A DNA stretch of 59,413 nt from an uncultured Clostridia bacterium (GCA_930990965.1 CAKNRQ010000007.1:1-59413); one strand, 5' to 3'; shown: positions 1-8,098, counted from the first letter of the stretch. Notes: generated by a model not told the origin, from the letters alone. Program-made: numbers and translations.

Positions 1-146
1 AGCTTCTGCTTGCCGGTGTAGAACGGGTGGCACTTGGAGCAGATTTCAACGGTGATGTTCTCACGGGTCGAGCCGGTCTCGATGACGTTGCCGCAGGCGC
101 AGCGGATGGTGGTGTTAAAATACTTGGGATGTATGCCTTCCTTCAT
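1..146 (-). CDS. rpmE: 50S ribosomal protein L31 (partial)
   Basis: Ribosomal protein L31 of the large subunit. Only the first 48 residues lie in the window; the 3' end continues beyond base 1. It begins [10 protein letters not shown] and carries Cys16-x-Cys18 and Cys36-x-x-Cys39, so it is the zinc-binding form of L31 rather than the cysteine-free paralogue used in zinc shortage. The ATG follows a GAGGTG ribosome binding site by seven bases. A promoter lies about 60 bases upstream (209-237). It is transcribed apart from the small lipoprotein gene upstream, which has its own hairpin terminator. Confidence 0.97.
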   Translation of the reverse strand, partial: MKEGIHPKYFNTTIRCACGNVIETGSTRENITVEICSKCHPFYTGKQK

Positions 147-208
147 GTCTTTCACCTCATGTAAAGCTGCCTTGAGTATGCCTAGCATGGTTACAAGGCG
201 CAGATGAT

Positions 209-237
209 ATTCTAGCACAAGAGGCGCCAAAACGCAA
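209..237 (-). promoter_or_regulatory. promoter for rpmE
   Basis: On the minus strand, TTGCGT (237-232) and TAGAAT (214-209) are separated by 17 bases. Transcription would start near 202, giving a leader of about 55 bases before the L31 start codon. I saw no other good promoter between the upstream terminator and rpmE. Confidence 0.6.
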
Positions 238-261
238 GAGGAAAATACAAAAAACCTCCTA

Positions 262-299
262 CGAAAGCAAAACCGCGCCCTCTCGGGCGCGGTTTCGTT
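262..299 (-). terminator. intrinsic terminator of the small lipoprotein gene
   Basis: An 11-bp GC-rich stem (270-280 paired with 285-295, loop TCTC) is followed on the minus strand by a broken T-rich stretch. It lies 36 bases past the stop of the 46-residue lipoprotein gene and upstream of the rpmE promoter, so it separates the two. Confidence 0.6.
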
Positions 300-334
300 T
301 CCGGTATCTATGGCAGGGAGAAGTGGCGCGGTTT

Positions 335-475
335 TCAGAGGGCTACGGTAGTTCTGGGCAAGCGGTCCGTCAATCCGCTCACAGGCACGCTCAGCCCGTC
401 CGGCTCCGTCGAGCCGCAGGCTGCCAGGGAGAGTGCAAGCGCTATTGCCGCTGCAAAGGCTGCTAAGCGTTTCAT
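335..475 (-). CDS. small putative lipoprotein, 46 aa
   Basis: A 46-residue reading frame starting [20 protein letters not shown]. It has two basic residues, a hydrophobic stretch and a lipobox ending L-A-A-C at Cys20, so the mature product would be a lipid-anchored peptide of about 27 residues on the outer face of the membrane. The ATG follows GGAGG by six bases (seen at 481-486 on the complement), and a terminator follows the stop. No family is recognised. The frame is too short for most gene finders, yet the start signals, lipobox and terminator agree. It could be a remnant of a longer lipoprotein. The 5' region (505-537) has a direct repeat placed like an activator site. Confidence 0.6.
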   Translation of the reverse strand: MKRLAAFAAAIALALSLAACGSTEPDGLSVPVSGLTDRLPRTTVAL

Positions 476-504
476 ACCGTAACCTCCTTTTGTCCGCTGA
501 TGGC

Positions 505-537
505 ATAATAGACCCCGCTTGCATCAAAGTTGCATCA
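505..537 (-). promoter_or_regulatory. candidate activator-dependent promoter with 11-bp-spaced direct repeat
   Basis: A TATTAT -10 element (510-505, minus strand) lies 30 bases before the lipoprotein start codon. The -35 position is poor (GCAACT) but is overlapped by the octamer TTGCATCA, repeated at 519-526 and 530-537 with an 11-bp period. Seven-base repeats with four-base spacers over a weak -35 are the usual binding layout of OmpR/PhoB-type response regulators. The regulator itself is not in the window. Confidence 0.4.
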
Positions 538-721
538 CAAGTGTGTACAAACTGTGAAATATGAAGAGCTCCGGCGAAAAAAGTCTGTTTGTTTTCCTGC
601 ATATACCCCGGTGAGGTATTTGTAAGTCATTGCTTTTGGGTAATGCGGAACAAATTTGACGCACGCTCGTCCCCAATGTGCACAAAATAGCTTTCCGGGC
701 ACAGGTAAACGGCATATTTAC

Positions 722-750
722 TTGATTTTTTCATAATTTTAGTGTAGAGT
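722..750 (+). promoter_or_regulatory. promoter for the spoVB-mazG operon
   Basis: TTGATT (722-727), a 17-base spacer and TAGAGT (745-750) precede the TTG start of the flippase gene by about 42 bases. The rest of the 481-792 intergenic stretch is AT-rich and holds the divergent promoter of the lipoprotein gene. I saw nothing else in it. Confidence 0.55.
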
Positions 751-792
751 ATGCAAACGGTGTTGTCTGGACCCAGTTAGGAGGAAAAGTTT

Positions 793-2391
793 TTGGCTGA
801 ACCCAAAAAGCAAAACTATCTCCACGGCGCGGCGATACTCGCCTTCGGCGTCGTAATCATGAAAATACTCGGCGCGATTTACAAAATCCCGCTGGGCAAC
901 ATCCTCGGCGACACAGGCTATGCCTATTTCCTCTGCGCCTACAACATCTACAGTGTGTTCCTCACTTTGGCCACTGCCGGATTGCCTGTGGCGCTCTCGC
1001 GTATGATTGCCGAGGCAAACACCATGAACCGTCCGAACCAGGTGCGGCGCATCTTCTCCGTGGCCTGGTGGACCTTCTTCGTTATCGGCGCTGTGTGCAC
1101 GCTGGTGATGGCGCTCTTCCCCGGACAGCTTGCCTCGGCGCTCAATAATCCCAGTGCCGAACTCAGTATACTTGCGCTCAGCCCTGCGGTGCTGCTCGTC
1201 TGCCTGACGAGCGCCTACCGCGGCTACTGCCAGGGGCACGAGAACATGACCCCGACCACGGTCGGCCAGGTGCTCGAGGTGCTTGCCAAAGTTGCAGTAG
1301 GGCTTCTTCTGGCCTGGTATCTTACCAGCACAGCGCAGAGCCTGCCGGTCGCCTCAGCAGGCGCCATCTTCGGCGTAACCATAGGCTCGCTTGTAGCGCT
1401 GATATACATGTTCGCCGTGAAGCGCCGTTACTACGGCTCCGGACATGACGGCTCCGACGTGCCCGAGAACCGCATGAGCGTACTGCGCACCCTGCTGCGC
1501 ATAGGTATACCGATTACTCTCGGCTCCAGCGTGCTCTCGCTTATAAACCTGCTCGACTCGGGACTGTGCATGGGCCGGCTTCAGGACGCCGCCGGCTTTA
1601 CTGAACTTGCCGCCACAGAGCTCTACGGCGTCTACGGCAAGGCGCAGACGCTCTACAACCTGCCCGCAAGCTTCATAACCCCGCTCACGATCTCCGTCGT
1701 CCCGGCCATATCTGCGACCATGGCCATGCGCCACAGCAGCGACGCCAACCGCATCGCCGAGAACTCCATGCGCATCGCCGTAGTCCTCGCCCTTCCCATG
1801 GGCGTGGGCCTTAGCGTCCTCGCCGAGCCCATTATGAGCACTATCTACCCGGGCAGCAATGAGCAGGGCCCCGAGCTTCTGACTATCATGGGTATAGCCA
1901 GTTTCTTCGTCTGCATGGCTCTGATGATGAACGCCATTCTGCAGGCGAGTGGCAACGAGAAGTATCCGATATACTCCATGATTGCCGGTGGTATAGTCAA
2001 AATAGCCGTCAACTGGGTACTCGTAGGCAACCCGGAGATAAACATAGTTGGAGCGCCTATAGGCACGCTTTGCTGCTATGCCGTCATGTGCGTCATGAAC
2101 TTTGCCTTCATGTGCCGCTGCCTGCCTAAAAAACCCTCGCTGGGACGTATACTGATTCGTCCCGCAATTGCCTGTGCGGCGATGGGACTCTCTGCCTGGG
2201 CCGTCTACGGTCTGGGATATCGTTTCCTCGGTGAAGGCCGGCTCTACATGGCCGTCGCCATGCTCGCAGCTATCGCCGTGGCGGTTGTGGTCTATTTCGT
2301 CATGGTCGTTGCCCTGCGCGCCATCACTTACGAGGACATGAAGCTCATTCCCAAGGGAGAAAAGCTAGCAAAGCTTCTGCATATAAAGTAA
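793..2391 (+). CDS. spoVB: SpoVB-like polysaccharide/lipid flippase
   Basis: A 532-residue polytopic membrane protein of the MOP superfamily, SpoVB/MurJ branch. It probably flips lipid-linked cell wall or spore cortex precursors across the cytoplasmic membrane. The chain is nearly all hydrophobic segments, consistent with 14 helices. The N-terminal segment GAAILAFGVVIMKILGAIYK resembles the first helix of SpoVB and YabM proteins. The start is TTG, placed by an AGGAGG site seven bases upstream; no ATG is available near it. mazG and a HU gene follow, and spoVB-mazG-HU is a common Clostridia arrangement, which supports the SpoVB name over a generic capsule exporter. Which lipid it carries is not visible. 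Confidence 0.85.
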   Translation: MAEPKKQNYLHGAAILAFGVVIMKILGAIYKIPLGNILGDTGYAYFLCAYNIYSVFLTLATAGLPVALSRMIAEANTMNRPNQVRRIFSVAWWTFFVIGAVCTLVMALFPGQLASALNNPSAELSILALSPAVLLVCLTSAYRGYCQGHENMTPTTVGQVLEVLAKVAVGLLLAWYLTSTAQSLPVASAGAIFGVTIGSLVALIYMFAVKRRYYGSGHDGSDVPENRMSVLRTLLRIGIPITLGSSVLSLINLLDSGLCMGRLQDAAGFTELAATELYGVYGKAQTLYNLPASFITPLTISVVPAISATMAMRHSSDANRIAENSMRIAVVLALPMGVGLSVLAEPIMSTIYPGSNEQGPELLTIMGIASFFVCMALMMNAILQASGNEKYPIYSMIAGGIVKIAVNWVLVGNPEINIVGAPIGTLCCYAVMCVMNFAFMCRCLPKKPSLGRILIRPAIACAAMGLSAWAVYGLGYRFLGEGRLYMAVAMLAAIAVAVVVYFVMVVALRAITYEDMKLIPKGEKLAKLLHIK

Positions 2392-2403
2392 AAGAGGGAT
2401 AAA

Positions 2404-3234
2404 ATGGCCGAGTTTCACATCAAAGACAAATATGACTTGAACGACTTCATAGCGCTCATCGACGTGCTGCGCGCCCCCGGTGGCTGCCCCTGGGACATGA
2501 AGCAGACCCACGAGAGCATCAAACGCAACGTGGTCGAGGAGGCCTGGGAGGTCTGCGACGCCATCGACGAGAACGATATGGACCACTTGCGCGAGGAGCT
2601 GGGCGACCTGCTCATGCAGATTATCTTCCACACCAGCATGGAGAAGGAAAAGGGCGGCTTTGACATGGACGCCGTGGCCGACGAGGCCTGCAAAAAGCTC
2701 GTCCACCGCCACCCCCACGTCTTCGGCTCTGTGCAGGCCGACACCCCGGATGAAGTCCTCTCCAACTGGGACGCCATAAAGCGCGCCGACCGCGGCCAGC
2801 AGAGCACGTCCAGCGTCATGGACGGCATTCCCCGCGGCCTGCCGGGACTCATGCGCTCCCAGAAGATACAGGACAAGGCCGCGAAACTCGGCTTTGACTG
2901 GCCGGACGTCTCCGGCGCCATGGACAAACTGCGCGAGGAAGTCAGCGAACTCCAGGAGGGTATAGACGCCGGCGACCTGGAGAATATTAAGGAAGAGCTC
3001 GGCGACGTGCTCTTCTCCGCAGTCAACGTCGCGCGTTTCTTCAAAGTGGACAGCGAGGACTGCATGCACGCCGCCTGTGCAAAATTCATACGCCGCTTCC
3101 GCTACATGGAAGAGCGCGCTGCCGAGCGCGGGCTCAAGCTTGAGGAGATGACCCTCGCCCAGATGGAGGAGATCTATCAGCAGGGCCGCCACGACCTTGA
3201 GGGCAAGGAGCCTGTACACTTCTTTGGCGAGTAA
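2404..3234 (+). CDS. mazG: MazG nucleoside triphosphate pyrophosphohydrolase
   Basis: A cytoplasmic enzyme that hydrolyses (d)NTPs to NMP and pyrophosphate; the family is linked to house-cleaning and ppGpp control. The 276 residues contain two MazG all-alpha domains. In the first, Glu45-Glu46 and Glu64-Glu65 with Asp68 form the EExxE...ExxD metal site. In the second, Glu178-Glu179 and Glu197-Glu198 with Asp201 do the same, so both halves look metal-competent. The segment GGCPWD (26-31) is the usual start of the first domain. The ATG is 12 bases after the flippase stop behind a GAGGG site, so the two genes are cotranscribed. Length matches the double-domain form. Confidence 0.94.
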   Translation: MAEFHIKDKYDLNDFIALIDVLRAPGGCPWDMKQTHESIKRNVVEEAWEVCDAIDENDMDHLREELGDLLMQIIFHTSMEKEKGGFDMDAVADEACKKLVHRHPHVFGSVQADTPDEVLSNWDAIKRADRGQQSTSSVMDGIPRGLPGLMRSQKIQDKAAKLGFDWPDVSGAMDKLREEVSELQEGIDAGDLENIKEELGDVLFSAVNVARFFKVDSEDCMHAACAKFIRRFRYMEERAAERGLKLEEMTLAQMEEIYQQGRHDLEGKEPVHFFGE

Positions 3235-3291
3235 TCCGTTGCAGACGGATTCTTATATATACACGAGCAAAACTTTTCAGGAGGAATACGA

Positions 3292-3567
3292 ATGAACAAG
3301 GCTGAACTCATAGCTGCGGCCGCCGAAAAGGCCGGCCTGTCCAAAAAAGACGCCGAGAAGGTTGTAAACGCCACCTTCGAGGCCATAACCGAAGCCCTCG
3401 TTGCCGGAGAGAAGGTCTCCCTCGTCGGCTTTGGCAGCTTCGACGTCAAGAACCGCGCCGAGCGCACTGGGCGCAACCCCATGACCCGTGAAGAAATCAC
3501 GATCCCCGCTTCCCGCACGCCCCAGTTCAAGGCTGGCAAGGCCCTCAAGGACGCGGTTGCGAAATAA
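3292..3567 (+). CDS. hup: HU family DNA-binding protein
   Basis: A 91-residue histone-like protein that binds DNA as a dimer and bends it. It starts MNKAELIAAAAEKAGLSKKD and has the DNA-contacting arm with the GRNP motif followed by an A-S-R-T-P stretch, then the C-terminal F-K-A-G-K-A-L-K-D helix. The length is the normal one for HU. AGGAGG lies eight to nine bases before the ATG. It sits 57 bases after mazG, where a small stem (3232-3252) could be a weak terminator or processing site, so it may share the operon transcript. A strong bidirectional terminator follows. Confidence 0.96.
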   Translation: MNKAELIAAAAEKAGLSKKDAEKVVNATFEAITEALVAGEKVSLVGFGSFDVKNRAERTGRNPMTREEITIPASRTPQFKAGKALKDAVAK

Positions 3568-3578
3568 GCGCATATTAA

Positions 3579-3607
3579 AAAGCCCGGCTCAATGAGCCGG
3601 GCTTTAA
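3579..3607. terminator. bidirectional terminator between HU and BlaR1-like genes
   Basis: The inverted repeat AAAGCCCGGCTC / GAGCCGGGCTTT has a three-base loop, with T-rich tails on both strands. It sits between two convergent genes and serves both. Confidence 0.85.
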
Positions 3608-3612
3608 GTTCT

Positions 3613-6579
3613 TTATACGTCAGGAGTTATGAGCAAATTGAGCCTGAAGCTAGAGAATATGTGTTTATACGGATTGACCCCGTCCTCTCCGGGCAGGCTG
3701 GGCCACTCGCCTCTCCAGACAAAGCCGCGCATCTCGCCGCCGTACTCCTGCGTCGCCCAGCTCATGGCCTGCCAGCCGCTCTCGGTGCGATAGAGCCCGC
3801 CGTTTACGGGTTTGCTCTGGCCTAAGTTTTCGTCGAGCCAGGCATTGTACCCGTCGATGTCCATTATGAGCATCTCAAAGTTCGCACCGGAGCCGTTGTC
3901 CTCCTCCCAGCGCCAGTAGGTGCGGTTGTCGGTGTCTAGCGTCCAGCCCTCTTCGGGCACGCTCACGTTCCATCCGGCGCCGTCGGTACCGAGCGTAAGG
4001 CTTCTGAACACGTCCAGATAGGGCGTCTCGGGCAGTTCCAAATCCGGCCACTCGCCTCTCCAGACAAAGCCGCGCATCTCGCCGCCGTACTCCTGCGTCG
4101 CCCAGCTCATGGCCTGCCAGCCGCTCTCGGTGCGATAGAGCCCGCCGTTTACGGGTTTGCTCTGGCCTAAGTTTTCGTCGAGCCAGGCATTGTACCCGTC
4201 GATGTCCATTATGAGCATCTCAAAGTTCGCACCGGAGCCGTTGTCCTCCTCCCAGCGCCAGTAGGTGCGGTTGTCGGTGTCTAGCGTCCAGCCCTCCTCC
4301 GGTATGTCTACACCCCAGCCGGAACCCTTGTAGCCGATGGATACCGCCACAGGCCAGAATCCCGGGTCCACCCGGAAACTGTCGGCCATGAGCCGTATGG
4401 TCTTTGGTATGGAGGCGGCGTAGTCCGGCGCATCTGCGCCGGTTGGCCAGGTGGCCGTCAGCAGCCATGTGCAGCCGGTGCCGGGAAACACGTCTTGAAA
4501 CAGGCTATAGCCCTCGAGTGGGTCAGCAGACGGCACCATTTCACCCTCATCTATACGTGTAATGCTGAATCTCGCCTCGGGCACATACTCCGAGAGCCAG
4601 GTCCAGGTATCCCCGTCGCTCGGCTGCATGTACCAGCCCGCGGTGGGTATGTACACGTACCAGCCGTCGCCGTCATAGCGGCGCGCGGGGAAGTTGCCGG
4701 CGTCGTAGCTCTCCTGATCCAGTTCGTCCTTCCAGTCCACATAGCACAGCGGTATGTCCAGCCCGTTTTGCACTACGTACCAGTCCCACATCGCGTCGGA
4801 CGCGCTGCCGCCGTAGGCTGCAAGCGTATCGTTCATCGGCTGGTCGTTGAGTACGTCAAAGCTGCCGTCTGGGTATTGCACGGTGTAGAGCAGCCGGTTC
4901 GGCTCCAGACAATACCAGCCCTCGTAAATATATTGCTGCCCGCCTGCGAGCACGACCTCAGATAGCGGCACGTCGAGCTTGTAGTACACCTGGCACTCCC
5001 AGGCCTGCAGGTCACCGTCCGGATTGAGGTTGGCTATGCTCGCCAGCAGCGTACTCTCAATTTGCGTCTCGTTTACCACGGCCGAGGCCGCTCCGTCTTT
5101 GGTGTAGTAGCTCGCAGTGTCGGACGCGGTCGCCTCTATGTACTCGTTGACACTCTCATACGCCCCTGAGACCTCGGATACCGAGGTGGGCAGTGGCCCG
5201 TAGTTTTCCACGTACCAGTTGTAGAGGCCCTGATTCACCGCGGCGATGTCGTCGAGGGACTCAGCCTCTGCCTTGGTGAGAGTGCGGTCGCTCAGTATCT
5301 CGTACTGCCCGTCGTGGAGCTTCAGCGCGTAGATGAGGTGGTCTATACGCAGGTGAAAGCTGTTGCCCAGCTCGTCCTGCCAGGCCTCGGCAGAGGGCGC
5401 GCTCATCTCCTCCGGGTCGAGAAAGATGCCCACATTGTAGGTCCAGGCCTCCAGCGTGCCGCTGCTCGCCAAGTTGATGACCTCGCCCACCTGCACCGGC
5501 ACGCCCATGACAGCCGACGTGTAGCCGGCCTCATCGTACTCGCCGTCCACGGTCAGGTATGTGTACGTACTCTCTGTAACAAAACCATGCTCTTTTGCGT
5601 AGTCGTTCACGCTCGCGTACTTCTTCGCGCTGGGGTTGGCGGCGCAGGCGGCTATTATAACTACGCACAGCACCACGGCCAGCACGGCTATCCAGCGCTT
5701 GTCGGGCTTCATGCGCGAGATGAGTTTTATCCTGCGCTTGGTGTCGTCGCCGAAGGAGAGCGACACCGCCAGGCTCACGCGGCGGCCCGTGGCCATGTTG
5801 AGCAGGGTCTGGGCGTAATCGGCCTTCGCGCCCTGGCCCAGAGTCTTTATCGCGGCCTCGTCGCAGCTTGTCTCCATGTCGCGCATGGCCAGCACCCAGG
5901 CGAGCCACACCAGCGGGTTGAACCAGTGCAGGCACAGCGCAATATACGCCAGCGGCTTTATTATGTGGTCGCAGCGCCTGATATGCCGCCGTTCGTGTGC
6001 CAGCACGCACTCGCGCTCGCGCTCTGTGAGCCCTTGCGGCAAGTATATGCGCGGCACGGCAAAGCCGGACACAAAGGCCGTATCTATACGCGAGGACACA
6101 TACACACGGGAGCCGATTTGGCGCGAATCCCAGAGCCGCACCCGCAGGCTCAGATAGGCCACGAGCGCCCAAAGCAGCATGCCAGCGGCGACAAGAATCC
6201 ACACACAGAGCAGCACATCTGGCCAGGCTATACCGGGGCTCGCAGCCTCCGTCACTCCCGAGCCCTCAACCGTCCCTGGCATCACGACCGTGCCCGGCGT
6301 CCAGGCATTCTGCTCCGGCTGTACGTAGTTCACCACCGTGATAGGCCCCCTGCCCGTGCTCACCGGTGCGCGCGCCAGGTTGAAGAGCGAGAGCGCCGAA
6401 CTCACCGATACCGGGCAGAGCAGCCGGAAAAGCACCACGCTCCAAAGCGCATACGAACACCAGCGGGGCGCCCGCTTGATTGCCAGCCGCGCCATGAGCA
6501 CCACGAGGATTATAACGCTCGCCGTGAGGCTCATGTTCAGCACAGCGGGGAAGAGCGTATTTTCAAGCCAATTCAGCAT
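3613..6579 (-). CDS. BlaR1/MecR1-type M56 metallopeptidase sensor with long repetitive ectodomain
   Basis: A 988-residue membrane sensor-protease. Residues 1-310 form the M56 module: N-terminal helices, then His195-Glu196-x-x-His199 as the zinc motif with Glu241 in SCDEA as likely third ligand, and a last helix near 293-312. Known family members sense a cell-wall signal and trigger cleavage of a BlaI-type repressor; the BlaI gene is immediately upstream here. Instead of a penicillin-binding domain, the remaining ~670 residues are a Trp/Tyr/Asp-rich extracellular region without a recognised fold. It contains two units of about 115 residues (around 762-845 and 877-960 in their identical parts) that are copies of each other at DNA level. 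The start codon is four bases after the blaI stop. The ligand is unknown; beta-lactam sensing should not be assumed. Confidence 0.85.
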   Translation of the reverse strand: MLNWLENTLFPAVLNMSLTASVIILVVLMARLAIKRAPRWCSYALWSVVLFRLLCPVSVSSALSLFNLARAPVSTGRGPITVVNYVQPEQNAWTPGTVVMPGTVEGSGVTEAASPGIAWPDVLLCVWILVAAGMLLWALVAYLSLRVRLWDSRQIGSRVYVSSRIDTAFVSGFAVPRIYLPQGLTERERECVLAHERRHIRRCDHIIKPLAYIALCLHWFNPLVWLAWVLAMRDMETSCDEAAIKTLGQGAKADYAQTLLNMATGRRVSLAVSLSFGDDTKRRIKLISRMKPDKRWIAVLAVVLCVVIIAACAANPSAKKYASVNDYAKEHGFVTESTYTYLTVDGEYDEAGYTSAVMGVPVQVGEVINLASSGTLEAWTYNVGIFLDPEEMSAPSAEAWQDELGNSFHLRIDHLIYALKLHDGQYEILSDRTLTKAEAESLDDIAAVNQGLYNWYVENYGPLPTSVSEVSGAYESVNEYIEATASDTASYYTKDGAASAVVNETQIESTLLASIANLNPDGDLQAWECQVYYKLDVPLSEVVLAGGQQYIYEGWYCLEPNRLLYTVQYPDGSFDVLNDQPMNDTLAAYGGSASDAMWDWYVVQNGLDIPLCYVDWKDELDQESYDAGNFPARRYDGDGWYVYIPTAGWYMQPSDGDTWTWLSEYVPEARFSITRIDEGEMVPSADPLEGYSLFQDVFPGTGCTWLLTATWPTGADAPDYAASIPKTIRLMADSFRVDPGFWPVAVSIGYKGSGWGVDIPEEGWTLDTDNRTYWRWEEDNGSGANFEMLIMDIDGYNAWLDENLGQSKPVNGGLYRTESGWQAMSWATQEYGGEMRGFVWRGEWPDLELPETPYLDVFRSLTLGTDGAGWNVSVPEEGWTLDTDNRTYWRWEEDNGSGANFEMLIMDIDGYNAWLDENLGQSKPVNGGLYRTESGWQAMSWATQEYGGEMRGFVWRGEWPSLPGEDGVNPYKHIFSSFRLNLLITPDV
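3701..3951. repeat. direct repeat copy 1 inside the BlaR1-like gene
   Basis: These 251 bases match 4046-4296 without a difference that I could find by eye. The offset is 345 bp, exactly 115 codons, so the reading frame is kept. Sequence just beyond the match is related but diverged between the two units. Confidence 0.9.
4046..4296. repeat. direct repeat copy 2 inside the BlaR1-like gene
   Basis: The second copy of the 251-bp perfect direct repeat (see 3701-3951). It encodes the EEGWTLDTDNRTYWRW-containing unit. Identity stops at the codons following GCCCTC on the plus strand. Confidence 0.9.
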
Positions 6580-6583
6580 GCGC

Positions 6584-6943
6584 TCACCCCCTCATCTTGT
6601 CTATCAGCGCCTGCAGCTCGTCTATCTCCTGCTCGGAGAGCCGCTTGCGCGAGGCGAACGCCGCCATAAATGCCGGAAGAGAACCCGAAAAGCTCTCCTG
6701 CACAAAGCGCTCACTGCGCTGCGCATAGTACTCCTCGCGTGAAATGAGCGCCGTCACCACGCCGCCCGAGTTCTGAAACAGCCCGCGCTCGCCCAGGCGC
6801 TTGAGTACCGTATATGTAGTGGACTTCTTCCAATCGAGCTCTTCCGCAGCCCGGCGCACAAGCTCGCTCGAACTCACAGGCTCCAGCTCCCATATCATGT
6901 CCGCAAAGCGCGACTCCATCGCGCCGAGTCCCTGATCTGCCAT
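6584..6943 (-). CDS. BlaI/MecI-family transcriptional repressor
   Basis: A 119-residue winged-helix repressor of the penicillinase-repressor family. The N-terminal half has the wing-HTH pattern ESRFADMIWELEPVSSSELV followed by KKSTTYTVLKRLGERGL, the recognition helix region of BlaI/MecI. The C-terminal half is the helical dimerisation tail that the partner protease cuts in known systems. I start at the ATG at 6943 because AGGAGG lies seven bases before it; the frame extends to a GTG at 6949, but that is too close to the ribosome binding site. It is cotranscribed with the sensor gene, with a four-base gap, and its promoter carries two matching operators, so it should repress itself. Confidence 0.92.
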   Translation of the reverse strand: MADQGLGAMESRFADMIWELEPVSSSELVRRAAEELDWKKSTTYTVLKRLGERGLFQNSGGVVTALISREEYYAQRSERFVQESFSGSLPAFMAAFASRKRLSEQEIDELQALIDKMRG

Positions 6944-6961
6944 CTCCACACCTCCTTGGTG

Positions 6962-6978
6962 GTCTACAATTTGTCGAC
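6962..6978. promoter_or_regulatory. BlaI-type operator 1
   Basis: GTCTACAATTTGTCGAC is a near-palindrome of the GTCnACA-nnn-TGTnGAC type and contains the TACA...TGT core known from BlaI/MecI operators. It lies between the -10 element and the ribosome binding site of the repressor gene. Confidence 0.75.
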
Positions 6979-6987
6979 TGTGCTTTC

Positions 6988-7016
6988 AGTCTACAGCATG
7001 TCGACTGTTTTGTCAA
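6988..7016 (-). promoter_or_regulatory. promoter of the blaI-blaR1 operon with BlaI-type operator 2 (6989-7005)
   Basis: On the minus strand, TTGACA (7016-7011) and TAGACT (6993-6988) are spaced by 17 bases. A second operator, GTCTACAGCATGTCGAC at 6989-7005, covers the -10 box and part of the spacer. It is 27 bp from operator 1, so repressor binding would block polymerase and the operon would be autoregulated. Confidence 0.8.
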
Positions 7017-7125
7017 CGGAAAATTTTTATAATGGCCAAACACCGGGCTCGCTCCGCTGTTCAGGCCGGTCAGAAACTACATGAAGGAGCCTGACACACA
7101 TATTTTTGCAGTCACGCTGCGGCTA

Positions 7126-7155
7126 TTGCGCGTCCGGGCGCGGGTATGCTACAAT
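7126..7155 (+). promoter_or_regulatory. promoter of the nitrilase-ggt operon
   Basis: TTGCGC (7126-7131), an 18-base spacer and TACAAT (7150-7155) lie 20 bases before the nitrilase ATG. The open frame extends upstream through this promoter, which argues for the internal ATG at 7175. Confidence 0.55.
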
Positions 7156-7174
7156 ACCGTCGGGAGGCGAGAAA

Positions 7175-8098
7175 ATGAGAGATTTTGAGAAGATTTGCCC
7201 GATAGCCGTCGTACAGGCCGCGCCTGTGATGTTCGACGCTGCCGCTTGCGCTGAAAAGGCCGCCCGGCTCATAGACGAGGCCGCAGGAAACGGCGCAAAA
7301 CTCATAGTGTTCCCGGAGCTCTTCATCCCCGGATATCCCTACGGCCTGACCTTTGGCTTCACGGTAGGGCACCGCGACGAGCGCATGCGTACCGACTGGG
7401 CCAGATACGCCCAAAACTCCATAGTCTTCCCGGGCGCTGAGACCCGGCTGCTCTGCGAGCGGGCCAAAAAGTGGGACGTGTGGGTCAGTATAGGCGTGTC
7501 CGAGCGCGACGCCGTGACCGGCACACTCTACAACTCCAACCTGTTCATAACGCCGGAAGGCGAGGTCCACTCCTGCCACAGAAAGCTCAAGCCCACGGGG
7601 GCAGAGCGCGTTGTCTGGGGCGACGCGGACCGGAGCTACTTCCCTGTTGCCGGTACGCCCTGGGGCGTCATGGGCAGCCTCATCTGCTGGGAGAGCTACA
7701 TGCCACTCGCGCGAACGGCCCTCTACCAAAAGGGCGTGACGCTCTACGTCTCTCCGAACACGAACGACAACGAGGAGTGGCAGGCCACCATACGCCACAT
7801 AGCGCTCGAGGGCCGCTGCTATTTCATAAACTGCGACATGTACTTCACGCGGGACATGTACCCAGACTGGCTCCACTGCCCGGACGAATTGGCAAAGCTG
7901 CCCGAGATTGTCTGCCGCGGTGGGAGCTGCATAGTCGATCCGCACGGGCACTATGTGACAGAGCCGCTCTGGGACACCGAAGGCATAATCTATGCCGAAC
8001 TCGACATGGACGCGGTCCCTGCAAGCCGCATGGAATTTGACGTCTGCGGCCACTATGCGCGTCCTGACGTACTTACACTTAATATACATGACATTTGA
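7175..8098 (+). CDS. nitrilase (carbon-nitrogen hydrolase)
   Basis: A 307-residue cytoplasmic carbon-nitrogen hydrolase. The catalytic triad is visible: Glu48 in VFPELFIPGYP, Lys137 in HRKLKPT and Cys171 in LICWESYMPLAR. The last motif and the following A-E-R-V-V-W-G-D stretch are those of true nitrilases (branch 1), which turn a nitrile into a carboxylic acid and ammonia, rather than of amidases or NAD synthetase domains. The length is slightly below the usual 310-370. The ATG was chosen for its GGGAGG site and because the longer frame would begin before the promoter. It is followed after 12 bases by a gamma-glutamyltransferase gene. The natural substrate is not evident. Confidence 0.9.
   Translation: MRDFEKICPIAVVQAAPVMFDAAACAEKAARLIDEAAGNGAKLIVFPELFIPGYPYGLTFGFTVGHRDERMRTDWARYAQNSIVFPGAETRLLCERAKKWDVWVSIGVSERDAVTGTLYNSNLFITPEGEVHSCHRKLKPTGAERVVWGDADRSYFPVAGTPWGVMGSLICWESYMPLARTALYQKGVTLYVSPNTNDNEEWQATIRHIALEGRCYFINCDMYFTRDMYPDWLHCPDELAKLPEIVCRGGSCIVDPHGHYVTEPLWDTEGIIYAELDMDAVPASRMEFDVCGHYARPDVLTLNIHDI

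Noticed and set aside
3701-4296. CRISPR or tandem-array interpretation of the long direct repeat.
   Set aside because: There are only two copies of 251 bp, in frame inside one protein gene, with no spacers and no cas genes.
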